This document shows positions 6,900 through 13,229 of a stretch of 64,000 bases of DNA, in pieces. Under the pieces are notes generated by a model. It was not told the DNA's origin, ran no database searches, and saw nothing but the letters and a program-made list of their open reading frames with translations. The stretch covers positions 1-64,000 of the forward strand of contig CAJUJP010000016.1 of assembly GCA_910586615.1 (NCBI GenBank), in the 5' to 3' direction. A program made the translations under genes and the position numbers. Source of the stretch: an uncultured Lachnospiraceae bacterium. GTDB taxonomy: Bacteria > Bacillota > Clostridia > Lachnospirales > Lachnospiraceae. Position 1 is the stretch's first letter. The number at the start of each line of letters is the position of its first letter.

Positions 6900-7349
6900 T
6901 TATTCTTTCGATTCCACGTCTCCCGAAGAAAGAATATAATCGATGGCCATCAGGTATCCGTCCAGACCTTTCCCGTAAATCTGCCTGTCACATGCCGGGG
7001 CGGTCACAGAAACTTTGCGGAAATCCTCCCGTTCCATAATATTGGAAATATGAATTTCCACCTTTGGCACCGTAATGCTGGAAAGTGCATCCCGGATGGC
7101 ATAGCTGTAATGAGTGTATGCTCCCGGATTAATGACGATACCTTCCGTCCCGTCAAAATAAGAATCCTGAATCCGGTCGATGATAGCCCCCTCGTGGTTA
7201 CTCTGGAATACCTCTATGGTACATCCTTCTTTCTGCCCTTTCCCGGCAATCATATTGAGCAGATAATCATAGTCCTGCGTACCATACACATTTTTTTCCC
7301 GTATTCCCAGAAAGTTCAGATTCGGTCCGTTGATCACTAATATTTTCAT
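6900..7349 (-). CDS. aroQ: 3-dehydroquinate dehydratase, type II
   Basis: AroQ removes water from 3-dehydroquinate to give 3-dehydroshikimate, step three of the shikimate pathway. The 149-residue product is the normal length of the dodecameric type II enzyme. It shows NGPNLNFLGIREKNVYG (the flexible lid with the catalytic Arg and Tyr), NPGAYTHYSYAIRDAL and EIHISNI with the catalytic His. It is the last gene of aroE-aroK-aroQ and starts 13 bp after aroK ends, so the three shikimate enzymes are likely co-transcribed. Confidence 0.97.
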   Translation of the reverse strand: MKILVINGPNLNFLGIREKNVYGTQDYDYLLNMIAGKGQKEGCTIEVFQSNHEGAIIDRIQDSYFDGTEGIVINPGAYTHYSYAIRDALSSITVPKVEIHISNIMEREDFRKVSVTAPACDRQIYGKGLDGYLMAIDYILSSGDVESKE

Positions 7350-7361
7350 GCCATCCTCCCT

Positions 7362-7868
7362 CTAGCCTACATGCTGTTCGATCTCACATAAGATCTGTTC
7401 AAAAGTTTTTCCGTCCACATCTATGATCACATCCGCGGCTTCCGCGTAATACTGATCCCTCTCTCCCAGCAGCTTCCGTATTTTCCCTTCCGGATCCACC
7501 CCTTGAAGAAGCGGCCTTGTCGTATCATTTTTCAGTCTCTCATAGATCGTCTCCGCCTCCGCCCGCAGGTAAATGACCTGTCCGATCTCATGCAGAAGAG
7601 CTCTGTTTTCCGCACGAAGCGGAAGACCCCCGCCTGCCGATATGATCTGATTCCGCACGTTTCCTGACAGCTTCCTCAGACATGCCGTTTCAAGCTCCCG
7701 GAAAAAGGATTCACCCTCTGCGGCAAAAATATCCGCTATGGTACGTTTTTCCTCTCTCTCAATCTCTTTATCCGTGTCGATGACCGCCTGCCGGAGCCGA
7801 TAAGAAAGCCTTAATCCCACAGTAGTCTTACCGCAGCCCATAAATCCGATCAATATTACGTTTCCCAT
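7362..7868 (-). CDS. aroK: Shikimate kinase
   Basis: AroK phosphorylates shikimate at the 3-hydroxyl using ATP. Visible motifs are the P-loop GFMGCGKTTVG, DTDKEIE (shikimate and Mg site), GGGLPL and the LID arginines (NDTTRPLL). ATG 7868 (MGNVILIG) is chosen since it starts just before the first strand and P-loop. AAAGGAG lies 11 nt upstream, slightly far. The open frame to 7973 would overlap aroE and has no family counterpart. The 168-residue length fits the family. Confidence 0.93.
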   Translation of the reverse strand: MGNVILIGFMGCGKTTVGLRLSYRLRQAVIDTDKEIEREEKRTIADIFAAEGESFFRELETACLRKLSGNVRNQIISAGGGLPLRAENRALLHEIGQVIYLRAEAETIYERLKNDTTRPLLQGVDPEGKIRKLLGERDQYYAEAADVIIDVDGKTFEQILCEIEQHVG

Positions 7869-7962
7869 GAATCTTATGACTCCTTTGTCTGTCGTTGTTT
7901 TCATGCTGATGTACATTTCCCCGAAGCACCGTCCCGGAAAACCGCATATTCCATCAACAAAC

Positions 7963-8841
7963 TCAATTCGCAAAATGCTCCTTCAATTTCGTATAAACAA
8001 CCTGCGCGTCCTCCTCAGACACCTGCACGTCATTCCACAGTTCGTAGGCAATGATGCCCTGATACAGCAGCATTTTCAATCCATTGTAAGCCTTGCCACC
8101 CTGTTCTTTTACAAGCTTCATAAACTTCGTTTCCCAGGGGCTGTAGATCAGATCAAATCCCGTGTGGATCTTTTCATAGAATGCCCGGTCCGGAATCACC
8201 ACATCCTCCGTATGAGGTGCAAGTCCCACCGAAGTACCCTGAATCGCAAGATACTTTCCTTCCGGCAGTGTAGCGTGATCCTCTGTAGCCATCGGAAAAA
8301 TCACCTGCCTGCCCACACTGCGGTTCACTTCCTCCGCCGCCTGCTCTGCTTTGCCAGGTGTGCGGTTCAGCATATACACCTTCTCCGCCCCTTTTACGGC
8401 ACACAAGTATGCCACCGCCCTGGCTGCTCCTCCGGCCCCCAGCAGAATGATCTGCTCGCCGCTGATTCTGATTCCTTCAACGGTCATGGCGCGGTACAGC
8501 CCTTCCATATCCGTGTTATAACCTTTATAACCACCTTCAGTCCTTACCAGGGTATTGACGGCTCCGATTCGTTCCGCCAGGGCATCAATCGCTTTCAGGC
8601 TCCCGATCACTTCACTTTTATAAGGCACTGTCACATTCAGTCCCAGCAGATGCAATGCATCCGCACCGGCCACCGCATCCGGAACTCTGCCCTGAGCCAC
8701 CGGAAACGGCACATACACCAGATCATGCCCCAGCCGCTTCGCAAGTGTATTATGTATCATAGGCGACAGGGTATGCTCCACCGGATTTCCGATCAGTCCG
8801 CATACAGAGGTTTTACCGTTTATTTCCATCTTTTCATTCAT
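7963..8841 (-). CDS. aroE: Shikimate dehydrogenase (NADP)
   Basis: AroE reduces 3-dehydroshikimate to shikimate with NADPH. The translation has the substrate site GNPVEHTLSPMIHN, NVTVPYKSE with the catalytic Lys, and the nucleotide-binding GAGGAARAVAY. ATG 8841 (MNEKMEING) lies 10 nt after GAGGG and is preferred; GTG 8862 and the inner ATG 8829 are alternatives. With 292 residues it has normal length. It leads the aroE-aroK-aroQ group, 52 bp downstream of the yqeG-like gene. Confidence 0.94.
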   Translation of the reverse strand: MNEKMEINGKTSVCGLIGNPVEHTLSPMIHNTLAKRLGHDLVYVPFPVAQGRVPDAVAGADALHLLGLNVTVPYKSEVIGSLKAIDALAERIGAVNTLVRTEGGYKGYNTDMEGLYRAMTVEGIRISGEQIILLGAGGAARAVAYLCAVKGAEKVYMLNRTPGKAEQAAEEVNRSVGRQVIFPMATEDHATLPEGKYLAIQGTSVGLAPHTEDVVIPDRAFYEKIHTGFDLIYSPWETKFMKLVKEQGGKAYNGLKMLLYQGIIAYELWNDVQVSEEDAQVVYTKLKEHFAN

Positions 8842-8893
8842 CCTTTCGCTTCCCTCAGGCACAAACCATTATGAAAACTGTAATTTACAGCAC

Positions 8894-9415
8894 TCATCTC
8901 ATTTTAGTATATCTGCCGCGGGAACGCCTGTAAAAAAACAACACGATCCATTCCAGCCGTCGTTTCAAAACAATCTGGATTTCCTCCTTCGGATGGATCG
9001 GCTTCACGAGCCAGGCTCTGATTCCCGCCTTTTTCGCGCCCCATACATCCGTAAAAAGCTGATCGCCCACAAACATGGTTGTACCGGCATCCGTTCCCAT
9101 AAGTTCCATCGCTCTCACATAATTTTTCGTGGAAGGCTTGCCCGCCTTATAAATATACCGCGAATGCACCGCATCATTAAACATTTTCACACGGGGCTCC
9201 TTATTGTTGGAGAGCAGCATACTTTCAAAACCGATCTCCCTGAGCCGCCGGAAAAGTTCCATGCTGCGCCTGTCTGCCGGCACCCCGTGCGGCACCAGCG
9301 TATTATCAATATCGAAGATCACTCCCCGGTATCCTTTCTCGTACAGATCCTTAAAATCGATCTCATATACCGAATCCAGATATTCATCCGGATAAAAACA
9401 TTCCAAAAATGCCAT
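8894..9415 (-). CDS. YqeG-family HAD phosphatase (class IIIA)
   Basis: This 173-residue protein has all HAD motifs: DIDNTLVPHG (nucleophile Asp and acid-base Asp), LLSNNKEP, KAGKPS and GDQLFTDVWG. The short insertion-free layout matches the YqeG family of small HAD IIIA phosphatases, which in Bacillus sits next to aroE and yqeH. The proximity to aroE here fits that pattern. The substrate is not established. The C-terminus is basic (RRSRGRYTKMR). Confidence 0.88.
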   Translation of the reverse strand: MAFLECFYPDEYLDSVYEIDFKDLYEKGYRGVIFDIDNTLVPHGVPADRRSMELFRRLREIGFESMLLSNNKEPRVKMFNDAVHSRYIYKAGKPSTKNYVRAMELMGTDAGTTMFVGDQLFTDVWGAKKAGIRAWLVKPIHPKEEIQIVLKRRLEWIVLFFYRRSRGRYTKMR

Positions 9416-9557
9416 TTAAACTCCTTCGCGGAAAATCTTCCGCATATAAATTTTCAGCCTAATCCCCGTGCATATCGCAAACCCGCCTGCGATACTGCCT
9501 GAAAAGAAAATTGAAAAAACTATGATCTTTCAACCTGAATTCCTTCCTTATCATAAC

Positions 9558-9587
9558 AAAACCCCTCGCCACTATGCAAGGGGTTTT
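9558..9587 (-). terminator. Terminator after the nrdR transcript
   Basis: AAAACCCCT (9558-9566) and AGGGGTTTT (9579-9587) form a 9-bp stem with a 12-nt loop, with A/T runs on both sides. It lies about 50 bp after the stop of the small membrane protein gene downstream of nrdR and would work in either direction. Confidence 0.8.
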
Positions 9588-9638
9588 CACGCAATATGAT
9601 GCAGGCGCATGGCTCAGCCGGAAAAAGAACCAGCCGCA

Positions 9639-9908
9639 TTACAGATTTTTCACGATCCTGTTATATCTGGCCGCAAAGATAATACGCACAATACTGCTTA
9701 ACAGCATCAGCAGAATATCCCAAAGAAGGAAAGAATATGCCCTTGCCGTAAAAGCCTCATACCATGCTGCACCTTCCCACAGCTTATTCCCGAAAAAAAG
9801 TACCAGCACAATCAACAGGGCTGCCGTCAAAAACAGCCATCTGAATCCATTGGCAATTGTCATCGGCACACTGGCCTTGGCAACGATCTGCTTCTCCTGC
9901 TCTGTCAT
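9639..9908 (-). CDS. Small membrane protein of unknown function
   Basis: The 89-residue product (MTEQEKQIVAKASVPM...) has two predicted membrane helices, about residues 22-40 and 55-80, and a basic C-terminus (RYNRIVKNL). I do not recognise a family. ATG 9908 follows GAGGTG at 6-7 nt. It begins 22 bp after nrdR ends and shares the terminator at 9558-9587, so it is probably the second gene of an nrdR transcript. Confidence 0.65.
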   Translation of the reverse strand: MTEQEKQIVAKASVPMTIANGFRWLFLTAALLIVLVLFFGNKLWEGAAWYEAFTARAYSFLLWDILLMLLSSIVRIIFAARYNRIVKNL

Positions 9909-9930
9909 CTCTGCACCTCGTATCCTTTGC

Positions 9931-10383
9931 TTATTTATCCAGCACTTTCTTAAGTTCATCCATAAAAGTGTTGATATCCTTAAATTCACGGTATACGGAT
10001 GCAAATCTGACATACGCAACCGCTTCCAGATCCTTCAGCTTATTCATGACGATCTCACCGATCACCTGACTCGGAATCTCTTTCTCTTCCATATTAAAAA
10101 CTTCTGTTTCCACTTCATCTACCAGCTGATTGATCTGGTTCGCACTGATCGGCCTTTTATGGCACGCACGTAAAACGCCGGCCTCAATCTTGGATCTGTC
10201 ATAAGTCTCCCTGTTATCGTCCTTCTTAATAATGATCAGCGGAATTGTCTCCACTTTCTCATATGTGGTAAAACGCTTATCACATTCGTCACAGACACGT
10301 CTCCTGCGAATGGAATTGTTATCCTCGGCAGGCCGGCTGTCGATTACTCTGGTATTCTCATGACCGCAAAAAGGGCATTTCAT
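9931..10383 (-). CDS. nrdR: Transcriptional repressor NrdR
   Basis: NrdR senses ATP/dATP through an ATP-cone and represses ribonucleotide reductase genes. The N-terminal zinc ribbon is complete (CPFCGHENTRVIDSR and CDECDKRFTTYE), followed by the ATP-cone with VIKKDDNRETYDRSKI-type sequence. The 150-residue length is standard. ATG 10383 follows GAGGAGG; the upstream extension to 10407 overlaps that site. A very strong promoter with an adjacent palindrome lies at 10435-10484. Confidence 0.96.
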   Translation of the reverse strand: MKCPFCGHENTRVIDSRPAEDNNSIRRRRVCDECDKRFTTYEKVETIPLIIIKKDDNRETYDRSKIEAGVLRACHKRPISANQINQLVDEVETEVFNMEEKEIPSQVIGEIVMNKLKDLEAVAYVRFASVYREFKDINTFMDELKKVLDK

Positions 10384-10434
10384 CAGGGATATCCTCCTCA
10401 GTATCAATTATTTTATTTTGAATTACGTTCAGTA

Positions 10435-10484
10435 GAACTACAATAGTTCATATTTATTATAGGTGATTCTCACAATTATGTCAA
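10435..10484 (-). promoter_or_regulatory. nrdR promoter with downstream palindrome
   Basis: TTGACA (10479-10484) and TATAAT (10456-10461) are perfect consensus boxes with a 17-bp spacer. A perfect palindrome GAACTA-CAA-TAGTTC (10435-10449) lies 6 bp downstream of the -10, over the likely transcription start. It could be an operator for autoregulation. It does not have the usual 16-bp NrdR box pattern. Confidence 0.75.
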
Positions 10485-10526
10485 CTATTTTATGGAAACC
10501 ACATCAGCCCACCTGACCCGTATCCG

Positions 10527-10760
10527 TCAAATGCACAGATCGACGATTATGATATCAGGGCCGATCTGCTTGATGTCCTTGTAACAGATCACATAATTCG
10601 AATCATTGCCAAACAGTCCGCACCATTTATTTTCTCCCGGAATGATCAGTTTGAAAATCTGTCCGGTACATTCATCAAACTCAAAATCGCACACCTTTCC
10701 CAGCTTCTGGCAATTTTTCAGATTAATGACTTCTTTTTTCTTTAATTCCGAAAATAACAT
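10527..10760 (-). CDS. YlmC/YmxH-family sporulation protein (PRC-barrel)
   Basis: The 77-residue protein (MLFSELKKKEVINLKNCQKLG...) has the short PRC-barrel pattern of the YlmC/YmxH family: INLxxGxKLGxVxDxxFD, ending with GPDIIIVD. Family members are widespread in spore-formers and linked to sporulation; the molecular function is unknown. It starts 74 bp downstream of the zinc-ribbon/SH3 gene. Its ribosome binding site lies inside the inverted repeat at 10761-10815. Confidence 0.85.
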   Translation of the reverse strand: MLFSELKKKEVINLKNCQKLGKVCDFEFDECTGQIFKLIIPGENKWCGLFGNDSNYVICYKDIKQIGPDIIIVDLCI

Positions 10761-10815
10761 AGGAACCTCTCCGGGCTTTTATTATATTAAATGCATCCGC
10801 CCGCGAAAGGTTCCT
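10761..10815 (-). promoter_or_regulatory. Inverted repeat covering the ylmC ribosome binding site
   Basis: AGGAACCT (10761-10768) and AGGTTCCT (10808-10815) are perfect 8-bp arms 39 bp apart. On the minus strand the proximal arm touches the ylmC start codon (AGGTTCCTATG), so a folded leader would cover the ribosome binding site. A TATAAT box lies within the loop at about 10781-10786. Confidence 0.4.
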
Positions 10816-10834
10816 GTCATGATTCTGCGCCTTG

Positions 10835-12094
10835 TTATTCTTCCACTTCAACATAGTCTGTAAACACGTAACCGGTGGAGCCATCCTCCAGGACGATTTC
10901 ATACCATTCTCCACCCCCGGCACTGCCTTTGCAGGTATAGGTCTCTCCGGCCTTTGCCACTTTAATGACATTTGTCCCTGATTTACTTGGCTGGTCCCGC
11001 ACATTTACATTAGAAACAATTTTAAGCTTATAGGTGTTCTTATCATTGTCACTTTCTATGATTTCACTTTCAACACCGTCCACTTCCTGACCATTCTGGC
11101 CTTCCTGACTGTCTCCGTTATTCTGGCTGCCCTCACTGCCTTCTCCGCCCTGTCCGTCTTCTGAACTCTCGGTCTCTGCCTGGTCATAATTTTTGGGAGC
11201 GTACTGTGTATACAGGTTGAATCCGACTAAAGCAACCACCACAAGAATCACACAGCCCAGCGCCGCCGTCATGATCGTGATAAGGTCCACTCTCTCATCT
11301 TCATCATCATCCCAGTCGTCGTCTTCCCAATCGTCATCCTCATCATTCCAGTCATCGTCCCAGTCCTCATCCCGATAGGAATATCTATTCCCCCGGGGCG
11401 GCGGTGCAGGAACGGAAGATTTCCGCCGTACTTCCGGTTCTGACTCTCTTCTCCTGCCGGAAGCATTCCGCGCTGCCGGGCCCCGAGAAGATCCACCGCC
11501 TGAGGAACTTCCCGATCTGCTCTGACGGCTTTGGCTTTCACCGCCCAAGGAACCTCTGGCCCCTGATCCCCGGCCCTCACTGTCCGAGGCTCTTCTTACA
11601 CTTGTTCCACGGCCGGAGCCATTGCCGCCGGAAGAACTTCTCGATCCGCTTCCACGGCCGGAACCTTCACCGGCTCCCCCGCTTCTTGCACTCCCTCCGC
11701 GGCCGGAACTCTCACCGCCGGACACACTTCTCGATCCGCTTCCACGACCGGAACCTTCACCGGCTCCCCCGCTTCTTGCACTTCCTCCGCGGACAGAACC
11801 GCCACTGCCAGAAGCTCTCTCTCTCCTGCGGTCCACCTTTAGTTCCGCCTCCGTCTCCGAAAGAATATTACGCTCGATTGCATCCATGGGAATATCTTCC
11901 ATATTCTCCACTCCTGCTCCGCCGGATCCTTCGGATCTTTCCACCATACTGCCGCATTTATGACAGAATTTCGTCCCTTCACGCAATGCCGCACCGCAGT
12001 CCGGACACCGCATCTCTTTTATCACTCTGGTACCGCATTTCGGGCAAAACTGATCCGATTCCCTCAACCCGGCGCCACATTTTGTACATATCAT
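10835..12094 (-). CDS. Double zinc-ribbon, membrane-anchored SH3-domain protein
   Basis: The 419-residue protein starts with two zinc ribbons (CTKCGAGL...CPKCGT and CPDCGAAL...CHKCGS). A Ser/Gly/Arg low-complexity region with a 30-residue tandem duplication (about 100-160) follows, then an Asp/Glu/Trp-rich acidic stretch (about 238-275). After one membrane helix (about 278-300) come an acidic Gln-rich spacer and a C-terminal SH3 type-3 domain (about 355-419, NVNVRDQPSKSGTNVIK). The ribbons would be cytoplasmic and the SH3 domain outside. The Arg-rich then Asp-rich order is striking. Function is unknown. The gene lies directly upstream of ylmC and probably shares its transcript. Confidence 0.75.
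   Translation of the reverse strand: MICTKCGAGLRESDQFCPKCGTRVIKEMRCPDCGAALREGTKFCHKCGSMVERSEGSGGAGVENMEDIPMDAIERNILSETEAELKVDRRRERASGSGGSVRGGSARSGGAGEGSGRGSGSRSVSGGESSGRGGSARSGGAGEGSGRGSGSRSSSGGNGSGRGTSVRRASDSEGRGSGARGSLGGESQSRQSRSGSSSGGGSSRGPAARNASGRRRESEPEVRRKSSVPAPPPRGNRYSYRDEDWDDDWNDEDDDWEDDDWDDDEDERVDLITIMTAALGCVILVVVALVGFNLYTQYAPKNYDQAETESSEDGQGGEGSEGSQNNGDSQEGQNGQEVDGVESEIIESDNDKNTYKLKIVSNVNVRDQPSKSGTNVIKVAKAGETYTCKGSAGGGEWYEIVLEDGSTGYVFTDYVEVEE
11635..11793. repeat. 90-bp tandem duplication inside the SH3 protein gene
   Basis: About 69 bp beginning ACTTCTCGATCCGCTTCCAC recur after 90 bp (11635 and 11725) with very few changes. The copies encode consecutive Gly/Ser/Arg-rich blocks containing ARSGGAGEGSGRGSGSR. 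A third, more diverged copy of the motif lies to each side, so the region probably grew by slippage or unequal crossing over. Confidence 0.8.
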
Positions 12095-12224
12095 ATCCCC
12101 TTCACCTCGTCATTCCCGCCGTTCTTCGGCTTGTCTGCCAAAGACCGCGATCATTCCCTTACTAATGTACCAAAAATCTTTCTTTTTGTAAAACGATAAG
12201 AGAAGATTTTCTCTTAAAAATTTA

Positions 12225-12250
12225 TGAATAATTCCGTCCGATTCGTACAT
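12225..12250 (+). promoter_or_regulatory. Possible forespore (SigF/SigG-type) promoter of sigG
   Basis: TGAATA (12225-12230) is followed after 17 bp by CATCCTT (12248-12254), resembling the SigG/SigF pattern (TGAATA-like -35 and CATnnTA-like -10). It lies about 50 bp upstream of the sigG start. The -10 match is partial. Confidence 0.35.
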
Positions 12251-12303
12251 CCTTGTTAGAAAAGGTACTATGAAAGAATTTGATCAAACAGGAAAGGCTG
12301 GGT

Positions 12304-13089
12304 ATGAATATGATACAGGGTAAAGTAGAAATATGCGGCGTCAATACATCCAAACTTCCGCTTCTTAAAAATGCGGAGAAAGAAGAACTTTTTAAGAGGA
12401 TCGGAGACGGCGATGACGATGCCCGCAAAGAATATATCAACGGCAATCTGCGCCTTGTCTTAAGCGTCATCAAACGTTTTCATTCCAGCAACGAAAACGT
12501 GGACGACCTGTTTCAGATCGGCTGTATCGGTCTGATCAAAGCAATCGACAACTTCGACAGCACCCTCAACGTCAAATTTTCCACTTATGCCGTCCCCATG
12601 ATCGTCGGCGAGATCAGACGGTATCTGCGGGACGCCAACAGCATCCGGGTATCCCGCTCTCTCAAAGACACCGCATACAAGGCAATCTATGCCAGAGAAC
12701 ATCTTACCCGCGTCAATTCCAAAGAACCCACCGTCACGGAAATTGCTGAGGAAATAGGCGTCCCCAAGGAAGATATCGTCTATGCCCTGGACGCCATCCA
12801 AAGTCCTATGAGTCTTTATGAGCCAGTCTATACGGACGGGGGCGATACGCTCTATGTCATGGATCAGATCAGCGACAAAAAGAATCGTGAGGAGATCTGG
12901 GTGGAGCACATCTCTCTGAGTGAAGCCATGAAAAAACTGAGTGAACGGGAATACGAGATCATCACACTGCGTTTCTTCGAAGGTAAAACCCAAATGGAAG
13001 TGGCCAACAAAATCGGAATTTCCCAGGCTCAGGTATCCAGGCTGGAAAAAAATGCCCTCAAAACCATGCGGCTCTACCTCACTGCGTAG
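12304..13089 (+). CDS. sigG: Forespore RNA polymerase sigma factor SigG
   Basis: SigG directs late forespore transcription after engulfment. The product starts with the diagnostic KVEICGVNTSKLPLLKN (the N-terminal stretch that also serves anti-sigma contacts) and has complete regions 2 (DLFQIGCIGLIKAIDNFD), 3 and 4 (QMEVANKIGISQAQVSRLE). ATG 12304 lies 6 nt after AGGAAAGG; ATG 12310 is an alternative. At 261 residues it matches family length. Unlike the usual spoIIGA-sigE-sigG order on one strand, sigG here is inverted and meets the neighbouring gene head-on, sharing a bidirectional terminator. Confidence 0.95.
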   Translation: MNMIQGKVEICGVNTSKLPLLKNAEKEELFKRIGDGDDDARKEYINGNLRLVLSVIKRFHSSNENVDDLFQIGCIGLIKAIDNFDSTLNVKFSTYAVPMIVGEIRRYLRDANSIRVSRSLKDTAYKAIYAREHLTRVNSKEPTVTEIAEEIGVPKEDIVYALDAIQSPMSLYEPVYTDGGDTLYVMDQISDKKNREEIWVEHISLSEAMKKLSEREYEIITLRFFEGKTQMEVANKIGISQAQVSRLEKNALKTMRLYLTA

Positions 13090-13108
13090 CGAAATTTCCC
13101 AAATACCA

Positions 13109-13183
13109 AAACGAGCAAAGCTCGTTTACGAGATTCGCTTCGCGGACTCGGATAAGCGGAAGCATTTTCTATTCCATAATAAA
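13109..13183. repeat. REP-like double-hairpin repeat, copy C
   Basis: The core (13109-13150) differs from copies A/B at few positions (AGCAAAGCT for AGCATAGCT, GCGGACTC for GCGAACTC). The right flank ATAAGCGGAAG...ATTCCATAATAA matches the flank of copy A. It lies between the sigG stop and its terminator, about 9.6 kb from the other copies. Confidence 0.75.
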
Positions 13184-13224
13184 TAAGGTGTAAGTTCCTT
13201 CTTCCTGAAAGAGCTTACACCTTA
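13184..13224. terminator. Bidirectional terminator between sigG and the cyclic-di-GMP protein gene
   Basis: TAAGGTGTAAG (13184-13194) and CTTACACCTTA (13214-13224) form an 11-bp perfect stem with a 19-nt loop. T-rich sequence follows in both directions. It serves the two convergent genes. Confidence 0.75.
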
Positions 13225-13229
13225 CTTTA

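Noticed and set aside
7867..8874. Long plus-strand open frame opposite aroE/aroK (335 codons)
   Set aside because: It is the shadow of the minus-strand shikimate genes; no ribosome binding site and His/Arg/Gln-rich composition typical of antisense frames.
11622..11963. Proline-rich plus-strand frames opposite the zinc-ribbon/SH3 gene
   Set aside because: They are antisense to the Gly/Ser/Arg repeat block and owe their openness to its base composition.
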